DNA of 9,216 nt from Sphingopyxis sp. (GTDB taxonomy: Bacteria; Pseudomonadota; Alphaproteobacteria; Sphingomonadales; Sphingomonadaceae). Numbering within the stretch: the first letter of the stretch is position 1; every line of letters begins with the position of its first letter. Shown one piece after another: positions 1 to 6,043 of the stretch. The translations under genes and the position numbers were made by a program. The stretch covers positions 1 to 9,216 of the forward strand of contig JAHCKJ010000071.1 of the NCBI GenBank assembly GCA_026125835.1, in the 5' to 3' direction. Under the pieces are notes generated by a model. The model was not told where the DNA came from, searched no databases, and saw only the letters and a program-made list of their open reading frames with translations.

Positions 1-2
1 AT

Positions 3-35
3 CTGGACCAGGCATTGACCAGGGTCGGGCTTTGA
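3..35 (+). CDS. C-terminal end of an upstream gene (partial), possibly O-succinylhomoserine sulfhydrylase
   Basis: The frame beginning at position 3 is open from the window edge and reads LDQALTRVGL before a TGA at 33-35. Only ten residues are visible, so no domain can be identified. The assignment rests on two weak points. The tail resembles the C-terminal helix of Cys/Met-metabolism PLP enzymes, and O-succinylhomoserine sulfhydrylase (metZ) is often found just upstream of apaG in alphaproteobacteria. The stop overlaps a possible TTG start of apaG as TTGA, which suggests co-transcription and coupled translation. A second frame is also open to the edge, but it is the apaG frame. The existence of a gene end here is moderately supported; the product name is inference. 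Confidence 0.5.
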   Translation: MDQALTRVGL

Positions 36-454
36 GCGACGCTAGCGCTGCGATGATCGACTCCTTCTTTCCCTTTGCCGCGACGACCGGGCCGGTCACG
101 GTGCGCGTGTCGGTCAGCTATCTGCCCGAACAGTCGCATCCGGCGCTGGGGCGCTGGTTCTGGGCCTATCATATCCGGATCGAAAATCACGGTGACGAGG
201 CGGTGCAACTGATCAGCCGTCATTGGCGGATCAGCGACGGGCGCGGCCAGATCAGCGAAGTCGAGGGTGAGGGGGTTGTCGGCGAACAGCCGCTCATCGC
301 GCCGGGCGGCGCCTATGACTATGTGTCGGGCTGTCCATTGCCGACCCCCGAGGGATCGATGGTCGGCAGCTATGCGATGGAAGTTGGCGACGGGTCGCAG
401 ATGCTGGTCGCCATTCCCCATTTCCCGCTCGTGGCGCCTGCGACCGCCGCATGA
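32..454 (+). CDS. apaG: ApaG domain protein (historically linked to Co2+/Mg2+ efflux)
   Basis: ApaG is a small cytosolic protein with an immunoglobulin/FnIII-like beta-sandwich. It is named for Co2+ resistance and Mg2+ efflux phenotypes in enterobacteria; its biochemical role remains poorly defined. Family hallmarks are visible: FWAYHIRIENHG, then VQLISRHWRISDGRG, EVEGEGVVGEQPLIAPGG, the YVSGCPLPTPEGSMVGSY stretch, and the closing IPHFPL. The length of 133-140 aa is normal (E. coli about 125). Two starts are possible. TTG at 32 overlaps the preceding stop as TTGA and has AGGG about 7 nt upstream. ATG at 53 gives MIDSFFPF but has no visible ribosome binding site. I prefer TTG, with little certainty. 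The stop overlaps the next gene's start as ATGA (451-454), so apaG and the LysR gene are probably one transcription unit. Confidence 0.92.
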   Translation: MSDASAAMIDSFFPFAATTGPVTVRVSVSYLPEQSHPALGRWFWAYHIRIENHGDEAVQLISRHWRISDGRGQISEVEGEGVVGEQPLIAPGGAYDYVSGCPLPTPEGSMVGSYAMEVGDGSQMLVAIPHFPLVAPATAA

Positions 455-1242
455 AGCGCACGCACCTGCCACTGAACGCCTTGCGCGTGTTCGATGCCGC
501 GGCCCGGCATTTGAGCTTTACCCGCGCCGCCGACGAACTGGCGGTAACGCCTGCGGCGGTCGGACAGCAGATCCGCGCGCTCGAGGATATGCTCGGCGTC
601 GTGCTGTTCCGCCGCACGCCCAAAGGCTTGGAGCTGACCGGTGAGGCCGCGGCAGGCCTTGATGCGCTGCGACAAGGCTTTCTGCAGTTCGAGGAGTCGG
701 TCCGCGCGATGCAGGCTGGGCAATCGTCGCAATCGCTGACCATCGCGGCGCCGCGCGACCTGACCGCAAAATGGCTCGCGCCGCGGCTCGCGCGCTACAG
801 CCAGCAGGCGCCCGACGTGCGTTTCACGTTGGTGTCCGCCGACAGCGGCATCGACTTCACCGAAGCCAATCTCGATCTGGCGATCTTCTGGACCGAAGGC
901 GCGGGCGATCATGAGGGCGTGGCGCTCGCCGATCCGCTGATGGTGACCGTCGCCGGTCCGGGCAGCAACAGCGACACGCGGATCGCCTGGCCGGGTTGCC
1001 CGGTCGCGGATGGCGAACCCGCGCTGCGTCTGGGTGACGCCGGTCTCGCCATCGATGCGGCGGCCAACGGCTTGGGCCACGCCAATGTCCCGGCGATGCT
1101 GGCGGAAGCCGATATTGCCGCGGGCCGCGTTCGCCAGATCGGCGAGTCCGTGACAGTGAAGCGGGGTTACTGGCTGGTCGCTCCGACTCCGCAGTGGCGG
1201 CAGGCGAAGGTCAAGGCGCTGGTTGCCGCGTTGACGGCGTAA
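451..1242 (+). CDS. LysR-family transcriptional regulator, GcvA-like, short form
   Basis: This is a DNA-binding regulator of the LysR family, 263 aa. The N-terminal winged helix-turn-helix covers residues 6-65: LPLNALRVFDAAARHLSF, then TRAADELAVTPAAVGQQIRALE, then LFRRTPKGLELT. This wording is typical of the GcvA/AmpR branch. A linker helix (66-92) leads to a periplasmic-binding-protein-like effector domain from about residue 95 (LTIAAPRDLTAKWLAPRL) to the end, including the late GYWLVAP strand. The protein is about 35-40 residues shorter than usual GcvA/AmpR proteins (about 295-305), and the shortening falls mainly around residues 165-195. It starts inside the apaG stop (ATGA), so its translation is probably coupled to apaG. 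It faces a beta-lactamase-fold gene tail to tail with 18 bp between stops. That differs from the divergent ampR-ampC layout, so regulation of that neighbour cannot be assumed. The effector is unknown. Confidence 0.9.
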   Translation: MKRTHLPLNALRVFDAAARHLSFTRAADELAVTPAAVGQQIRALEDMLGVVLFRRTPKGLELTGEAAAGLDALRQGFLQFEESVRAMQAGQSSQSLTIAAPRDLTAKWLAPRLARYSQQAPDVRFTLVSADSGIDFTEANLDLAIFWTEGAGDHEGVALADPLMVTVAGPGSNSDTRIAWPGCPVADGEPALRLGDAGLAIDAAANGLGHANVPAMLAEADIAAGRVRQIGESVTVKRGYWLVAPTPQWRQAKVKALVAALTA

Positions 1243-1260
1243 ACATCGCGCATCGCGCCG

Positions 1261-2571
1261 CTATTTGGCGGCCAGCGCCAGCAGCCGGGTCACCAGGCTG
1301 ACCATCGTTTCGGTTGCCACCGGTGCGTCGGCGTCGTTCCAGCTTGCCGTGACCACGAACCATTTGCCGTCCGATTTCCGCTGGCCGAGCAGACTCATCG
1401 AAATCACGCCAAGCTCGGACCCGCCCTTGTAACCAAGCCAGCTCCAATCCTTGGTGGCGCCCGGGTTTACGCCAGGGTTGATCGCCATCACCGACATCAT
1501 CGTCGGCGAGTTGCGCTTGCGTAGGTCGATCATCAATTTTGCGACGTCGTTGGGGCTGGCGAACCATTCGAGACTGTCGATATAGCTCGGTTTTCCGGCG
1601 AAGCTCACGCCGTCAACATTGGACAGGGTCAATCGGTGCTGGTTGGCATTGATCAGTTTGCGCTGCGCCGCATCGTCACCCGCGATAAAAGCGGTACGCT
1701 CGCCCTCGAAATTGTTGCCCTTGAGAGCAAAGGCCTCGACCGTCGTCAGAAACGGTATATTGCGCGACGGATCGCTGTGCCCCGCCGCGCGCATCCGCGC
1801 TTCGATCGCCTCGCGGCCGAGCAGGTGAACCAGCGTGTCGGTGGCGCTGTTGTCGCTGACCGAAATCATCCAGTTCGCCAGGCTTTGCAGCGTGACCGGT
1901 GTATCTTTCGGCCAGTTCGCGGTTCCGACCGACGAAAAACTGGGGTGCGACAGCGGCACGACATCGGACCACCGGCGCTTTTTCGCGGCGACCTGAGCGG
2001 CCAGTTCATCGAGAATATAGAGCTTGAACGTCGATCCAACGGCGAATTGCTGGTCGGGGTTGGCCGATGCGAGCGGGCGAATAGCGTCGCCGGTGATTTC
2101 GGCGACGAGGAACCCGGTCGATCCCGGCAATGCGGCAATTTCGGCGGCGACCGTGTCGAAACTGTCGTTCGCCATTTCAAAGCCGGTCAGGCGCAGGCCG
2201 ATGACGCGCGCATCGGGATCGGCGCCAACGTCGAGCAGTACCGTCCCGACGCCCTTCTCGAACCGCAGCGCAAGCGAGCCCGAACGCCCGTTGGTCGACA
2301 CCAGTTTCTCGACGGCGATCGGCTTGCCATATTGCGCGATCAGGCTGGCGGTCATCGCCTTGAATTGAGCCTCGGGCAGGGCCGATTGGAATGTCGGATC
2401 GAAATAGTCTGCGAAGGCAGCCGAGCCGCCCAGCGCATCGACAAGCTGCGCCGCGCGCCGCTCGAAAGCGGAGTCAGCCGCGGCCCGCATTTCAGGCGAC
2501 TGCGCCAGGCTCGTTCCGGCGGGTAGCGTGAGCGCCAGCGCAAATGCCAGTAAAACGGCCTTTCGGACCAT
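1261..2571 (-). CDS. Secreted class A beta-lactamase-fold serine hydrolase with N-terminal ORF12/LpqF-like domain
   Basis: A 436-aa exported serine hydrolase. Residues 1-24 form a signal peptide (VRK, a hydrophobic stretch, then SLAQ). Residues about 28-133 look like a small NTF2/DUF3887-type domain. The rest is a class A beta-lactamase/D,D-peptidase fold. Counting from the ATG at 2571, the active-site motifs are STFK (nucleophile S180, K183), SDN at 239-241, and KGG at 382-384 in place of KTG. The usual omega-loop ExxLN with the deacylating glutamate is not evident; the corresponding stretch reads PFLTTVEAFALKG. This layout resembles Streptomyces clavuligerus ORF12 and mycobacterial LpqF, so esterase or weak lactamase activity is more likely than clinical-type resistance. 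The ATG at 2571 has AGGGGG 5 nt upstream; a GTG at 2577 is the alternative. It lies 37 bp after parE on the same strand, so co-transcription is likely. Confidence 0.9.
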   Translation of the reverse strand: MVRKAVLLAFALALTLPAGTSLAQSPEMRAAADSAFERRAAQLVDALGGSAAFADYFDPTFQSALPEAQFKAMTASLIAQYGKPIAVEKLVSTNGRSGSLALRFEKGVGTVLLDVGADPDARVIGLRLTGFEMANDSFDTVAAEIAALPGSTGFLVAEITGDAIRPLASANPDQQFAVGSTFKLYILDELAAQVAAKKRRWSDVVPLSHPSFSSVGTANWPKDTPVTLQSLANWMISVSDNSATDTLVHLLGREAIEARMRAAGHSDPSRNIPFLTTVEAFALKGNNFEGERTAFIAGDDAAQRKLINANQHRLTLSNVDGVSFAGKPSYIDSLEWFASPNDVAKLMIDLRKRNSPTMMSVMAINPGVNPGATKDWSWLGYKGGSELGVISMSLLGQRKSDGKWFVVTASWNDADAPVATETMVSLVTRLLALAAK

Positions 2572-2608
2572 CACCACCCCCTTTTCAGGCTAAAATTCAG
2601 CGGCAATC

Positions 2609-4588
2609 CTACGCGTCGATTGCCGCCTCGTCGAGGCTTGCCGCGTTCGCCTGGATGAACTGGAAACGATGTTCGGGATGCTTGCCCATCAGCCGGTCGA
2701 CCAGATCCTTGACCAGATACCGCTCCTCATATTCCTGTGGCAGCGTGACGCGCAGCATCGAGCGTGTCGCGGGATCCATCGTTGTTTCTTTCAACTGGTT
2801 GGGATTCATTTCTCCCAACCCCTTGAATCGTCCGACTTCCACTTTCTTGCCCTTGAAGATGGTTGCTTCAAGCTCGACGCGATGCGCGTCGTCGCGCGCA
2901 TAGGCCGAAGTGCTGCCCGCGGTCAGGCGATACAGCGGCGGCTGCGCCAGATAGACATGGCCGCGGCGGACGATGTCGGGCATTTCCTGAAAGAAAAAGG
3001 TCATCAGCAAGGTGGCGATATGCGCGCCGTCGACGTCGGCATCGGTCATGATGACGATTTTTTCGTAGCGTAGGCGGTCGGCATCGCAATCCTTGCGCAT
3101 TCCGCAGCCCAGCGCGAGCGCGAGGTCGGCGATTTCCTGATTGGCGCGGATCTTGTCCGCGCTTGCACTTGCGACGTTCAATATCTTGCCGCGGATCGGC
3201 AGGATCGCCTGGGTCTTGCGGTCGCGCGCCTGCTTGGCACTGCCGCCGGCGCTGTCGCCCTCGACGATAAACAATTCCGTGCCTTCCGGGCCGTCATTCG
3301 CACAATCTGTCAGCTTGCCGGGCAGGCGCAGCTTGCGCCCGCTCGTTGCCGTCTTGCGCTTGACCTCGCGCTCTGCCTTGCGTTTCAGCCGCTCGTCCAT
3401 GCGGTCAAGGACAAGTCCCAGCAGCGCCCGGCCGCGGTCCATATTGTCCGACAGGAAGTGATCGAAGTGGTCGCGCACGGCATTTTCGGTCAACCGTGCC
3501 GCTTCCGGGCTGCTCAGCCGGTCTTTGGTCTGGCTCTGGAACTGCGGGTCGCGGATGAACACCGACAGCATCATCTCGCCGCCGTTGAACACGTCCTCGG
3601 CGGTGATCTGCGCCGCCTTTTTCTGCCCGATCAGCTCGCCAAAACCGCGCAAACCTTTGGTCAGCGCCGCGCGCAGCCCCGCTTCGTGCGTGCCACCGGC
3701 GGGGGTCGGAATGGTGTTGCAATACCAGCTATAGCTGCCGTCGGACCACAGCGGCCAGGCAATTGCCCATTCGGCGCGGCCCTGGTCACCCGGAAAATCC
3801 TGACGGCCGATGAACGGCTCGGCGGTCGCACATTCGCGCGTGCCAATCTGTTCCTTCAGATGATCGGCGAGGCCGCCGGGAAACTGGAAGGTGGCTTCAG
3901 CGGGGGTATCGTCGCCAATCAGTTCGGGCGCGCATTTCCAGCGGATTTCCACACCCGCAAACAAATAGGCTTTGGACCGCGCCATCCGGTAGAGGCGCTG
4001 CGGCTTGAACCGCCCGTGATCGCCGAAGATTTCGGGGTCGGGGACGAACGACACGCTGGTCCCGCGGCGATTGGGGGTCGGACCGAGCTCCTCGAGCCCG
4101 CCAACCGGCGTGCCACGCGCAAAGCGCTGGCGGTACAGCTGTTTGCCGCGCGCGACCTCGACTTCGGTGTCAACCGACAACGCGTTGACGACGCTGACCC
4201 CGACCCCGTGCAGGCCGCCGGAGGTGGCATAGGCCTTGCCCTCGAACTTGCCGCCCGAATGGAGGGTGGTCAGGATCACTTCGAGCGCCGATTTGCCCGG
4301 AAACTTGGGATGCGGATCGATCGGGATGCCGCGGCCATTGTCGGTCACGGTCAGGCGGTTGCCAACATCGAGCGTGACTTCGATCCGGTTGGCATGGCCG
4401 GCCACCGCTTCGTCCATGCTGTTGTCGATCACTTCGGCGGCAAGGTGGTGGAGGGCGCGCTCGTCCGTCCCGCCGATATACATGCCCGGACGGCGACGGA
4501 CCGGTTCCAACCCTTCAAGAACCTCGATCTGCGAGGCATTGTAGCTGTCGGCAGGTGTCGCCGCCGCGTCGAACAAATCGTGACTCAT
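2609..4588 (-). CDS. parE: DNA topoisomerase IV subunit B (ParE)
   Basis: ATPase subunit of topoisomerase IV, which with ParC decatenates replicated chromosomes and relaxes supercoils. The 659-aa length fits alphaproteobacterial ParE. The GHKL ATPase domain shows RRRPGMYIGGTDERALHHL (31-49), AEVIDN with E52 and N56, DNGRGIP (D83), GGLHGVGVS (124-132) and the transducer QTK loop (353-355). The TOPRIM domain shows EGDSAGGSAKQARDR (E443) and DADVD (D516, D518, D520), followed by GRFKGLGEMNPNQLKETTMDP (587-606). The sequence context of the GHKL and TOPRIM motifs indicates ParE rather than GyrB. The frame stays open upstream to 4741, but those 51 residues are P/R-rich and unlike the family, so the ATG at 4588 is chosen. 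No Shine-Dalgarno precedes it; instead a promoter appears to put +1 on the ATG. The beta-lactamase-fold gene follows directly. Confidence 0.97.
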   Translation of the reverse strand: MSHDLFDAAATPADSYNASQIEVLEGLEPVRRRPGMYIGGTDERALHHLAAEVIDNSMDEAVAGHANRIEVTLDVGNRLTVTDNGRGIPIDPHPKFPGKSALEVILTTLHSGGKFEGKAYATSGGLHGVGVSVVNALSVDTEVEVARGKQLYRQRFARGTPVGGLEELGPTPNRRGTSVSFVPDPEIFGDHGRFKPQRLYRMARSKAYLFAGVEIRWKCAPELIGDDTPAEATFQFPGGLADHLKEQIGTRECATAEPFIGRQDFPGDQGRAEWAIAWPLWSDGSYSWYCNTIPTPAGGTHEAGLRAALTKGLRGFGELIGQKKAAQITAEDVFNGGEMMLSVFIRDPQFQSQTKDRLSSPEAARLTENAVRDHFDHFLSDNMDRGRALLGLVLDRMDERLKRKAEREVKRKTATSGRKLRLPGKLTDCANDGPEGTELFIVEGDSAGGSAKQARDRKTQAILPIRGKILNVASASADKIRANQEIADLALALGCGMRKDCDADRLRYEKIVIMTDADVDGAHIATLLMTFFFQEMPDIVRRGHVYLAQPPLYRLTAGSTSAYARDDAHRVELEATIFKGKKVEVGRFKGLGEMNPNQLKETTMDPATRSMLRVTLPQEYEERYLVKDLVDRLMGKHPEHRFQFIQANAASLDEAAIDA

Positions 4589-4594
4589 GAACCG

Positions 4595-4624
4595 GCTATA
4601 CGGGGCGGGGAAGGGGGGTGGCAA
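4595..4624 (-). promoter_or_regulatory. Predicted sigma70-type promoter of parE, giving a leaderless mRNA
   Basis: On the minus strand, TTGCCA (4624-4619) is followed by an 18-bp spacer and TATAGC (4600-4595). Counting 7 nt from the last -10 base places +1 at 4588, the A of the parE ATG. This explains the lack of a ribosome binding site. The spacer is almost pure C on the coding strand (G on the plus strand). The positions are seen directly; promoter activity is inferred from similarity to TTGACA/TATAAT. Confidence 0.5.
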
Positions 4625-4722
4625 GCACGGTCTTGCGGCGCATCGCCGCGGCGGTCGCCCGGTCGCTTTGTCCCCTTTTCCTGTTGGCGGGGAACTTTTA
4701 CCGGTCACACGAGTTTGGCCAC

Positions 4723-4736
4723 TGACTAAAAAGTCA
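4723..4736. promoter_or_regulatory. Small palindrome upstream of the outer-membrane protein gene
   Basis: TGACT-AAAA-AGTCA is a perfect 5-bp inverted repeat with a 4-nt centre. It lies 20 bp before the ATG of the outer-membrane protein gene, in an AT-rich patch within an otherwise GC-rich 168-bp parE/omp intergenic region. It could be an operator or a weak hairpin in the 5' untranslated region. I could not place a convincing promoter for the outer-membrane protein gene beside it. Confidence 0.3.
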
Positions 4737-4756
4737 TTCAAAAAGTGGAGTTAACA

Positions 4757-5587
4757 ATGAAAAACATCTCTCTCCTCGCCGTTCTGGCGGCCAGCACGGT
4801 CACGGTGCCGGCGTTTGCCCAAGACCGCGACACGTCGAACGACTTCAACGGCCCCTACATCAGCATCGTTGGCGGCGGTACGCTGCAGGGCAATGATCGC
4901 GGCGAAACATTGCTGTTCGACACCAACCGCGACGGTACCTATGGTGACACGGTCCGGACCGTTGCCGGTGCGGACGCTTTTTCGCCCGGCTTTTGCAACG
5001 GCGCGGCGACCAGCACGGCAAATCTCGGTTGCCGTAACGACAAGGACGGGCCGGAATATTTTGCCCGCCTGGGTTATGACAAGCGGATGGGCAACTTCGT
5101 TGTCGGCATGGTGCTTGAAGGCGGGCGCAGCCACGCGCGCGACAGCGTCAGCGCCTTTTCCACCACCCCTGCCTTTTACACGATGAGCCGCGAGGCCGAT
5201 TACCAGGCCGGTGCCCGTCTGCGCGCCGGTTATACGCCCGGCGGCGGCGCGCTGTTCTATGTCACCGGCGGCGGCGCCTATGCAAAGCTCGACAACCGCT
5301 TCACGACCAATAATGCGGCGAACAGCTTTGCCGACAACGGTCGTACCAACGCCTGGGGCTATGCCGCTGGCGGTGGCGCCGAAGTGATGGTGACCAATAA
5401 TATCGCCGTCGGGCTCGAATATCTCTACACCGACCTCAAGGACAAGGATTATGTCGTCAACGTCGGTCCGGGCACCGCTCCCGCAACCAACCCGTTTCTG
5501 TTGAACGGCGGCGGAACCAACATCCAACGCAGCGATCCGCATTTCCGGACGCACAGTGTGCGGGGGACGTTGAGCTTCCGCTTCTAA
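4757..5587 (+). CDS. Outer-membrane beta-barrel protein (OmpA/Omp25-like porin family)
   Basis: A 276-aa exported protein predicted to form a small (about 8-10 strand) outer-membrane beta-barrel. Residues 1-21 are a clear signal peptide ending PAFA before QD. The mature part opens with NGPYISIVGGGT and alternates short amphipathic strands with Gly/Asn/Asp-rich loops (ARLGYDKRMGNFVVGMVLEG, ARLRAGYTPGGGALFYVTGG, AVGLEYLYTDL). It ends GTLSFRF, with the C-terminal aromatic residue recognised by the BAM machinery. No OmpA peptidoglycan-binding domain is present. Two oddities appear in the first loop: an EF-hand-like DTNRDGTYGD (55-64), and two cysteines (C80, C92) that could form a disulfide. GGAG lies 6 nt before the ATG at 4757, which is preferred over the upstream GTG at 4745. 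The ligand or transported substrate is unknown; the gene is divergent from parE. Confidence 0.88.
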   Translation: MKNISLLAVLAASTVTVPAFAQDRDTSNDFNGPYISIVGGGTLQGNDRGETLLFDTNRDGTYGDTVRTVAGADAFSPGFCNGAATSTANLGCRNDKDGPEYFARLGYDKRMGNFVVGMVLEGGRSHARDSVSAFSTTPAFYTMSREADYQAGARLRAGYTPGGGALFYVTGGGAYAKLDNRFTTNNAANSFADNGRTNAWGYAAGGGAEVMVTNNIAVGLEYLYTDLKDKDYVVNVGPGTAPATNPFLLNGGGTNIQRSDPHFRTHSVRGTLSFRF

Positions 5588-5607
5588 GCTACGGAAAAGC
5601 TTTCGAG

Positions 5608-5641
5608 CAAGGCGTCGGGTCGGACACGATCCGGCGCCTTG
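5608..5641. terminator. Hairpin between convergent genes, probable bidirectional terminator
   Basis: CAAGGCGTCGG (5608-5618) pairs with CCGGCGCCTTG (5631-5641): an 11-bp GC-rich stem with one G-T wobble and a 12-nt loop. It lies 20 nt after the outer-membrane protein stop and 3 nt after the thioesterase stop on the opposite strand. Neither side has a long T-run directly after the stem, so it may be a weak or Rho-assisted terminator. Confidence 0.6.
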
Positions 5642-5644
5642 TCG

Positions 5645-6043
5645 CTATGCGCGGCTCGGCGCCGCAAAGATCGCAAAATTGCCGTTGGCGCTGCTGACCA
5701 GTCGGCCGCCCTGGTAGAGTTTGGCGTCGATGTTGGCGACGCGCTTGCCGCGGTGCAACACTTCCGCTTCGCAGATTAGCCGGCCTTCGCCGACGCGGAC
5801 GTGGTAGTTGAATTTGATCTCAAGCGTCGCACACCACAAGCCGTCGTCAAGCAGGCTGGTCAGCGCGCCGCCCATCGCCGTATCGGCCAGCGAATAGGCG
5901 ACACCGCCGTGGGCGACGCCTTGCGGATTGAAATGCCGTAGCGGCTCGACGTCGATCGCCATCACGCAGCGCCCGTCGCCGCGCTCGACCATCTGCAGGC
6001 CGAGCGCGCGCGCAAACTCGAAATCCGGCGTGAACGGCCTCAC
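5645..6043 (-). CDS. PaaI-family hotdog-fold acyl-CoA thioesterase
   Basis: A 132-aa single-domain hotdog protein predicted to hydrolyse acyl- or aryl-acyl-CoA thioesters in the cytosol. The family core is present: HFNPQGVAHGGVAYSLADTA, with N39, the HGG turn (45-47) and the probable catalytic acid D54 on the central helix. Then come the TLEIKFNYHVRVGEGRL strand pair and AEVLHRGKRVANIDAKLY. The frame is open further upstream to 6139, but that extension is R/A/P-rich and shadows gcrA. The GTG at 6043 overlaps the gcrA stop (6042-6040) as GTGA and gives a normal PaaI length, so it is chosen. This makes the gene the second in a gcrA operon, probably translationally coupled. The physiological substrate cannot be told from the sequence; no phenylacetate genes are nearby, so paaI is not assigned. 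Confidence 0.87.
   Translation of the reverse strand: MRPFTPDFEFARALGLQMVERGDGRCVMAIDVEPLRHFNPQGVAHGGVAYSLADTAMGGALTSLLDDGLWCATLEIKFNYHVRVGEGRLICEAEVLHRGKRVANIDAKLYQGGRLVSSANGNFAIFAAPSRA

Noticed and set aside
370..1080. Minus-strand open frame opposite apaG and the LysR gene
   Set aside because: It spans two real genes and their ATGA junction and has no domain signature.
1636..2526. Long plus-strand open frame opposite the serine hydrolase
   Set aside because: The opposite strand encodes clear STFK/SDN/KGG motifs and a signal peptide. The antisense translation is R/G-rich without family features.
3458..4729. Long plus-strand open frame (423 codons) opposite parE
   Set aside because: It is antisense to the well-conserved parE and is a by-product of high third-position GC. 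It shows no recognisable domain and no ribosome binding site.
4589..4741. N-terminal extension of parE by 51 residues
   Set aside because: The extension is P/R-rich, absent from the family, covers the predicted promoter and begins within the outer-membrane protein gene's upstream region.
4751..5554. Minus-strand open frame opposite the outer-membrane protein gene
   Set aside because: The plus strand has the signal peptide, ribosome binding site and barrel C-terminus; the antisense frame has none of these.
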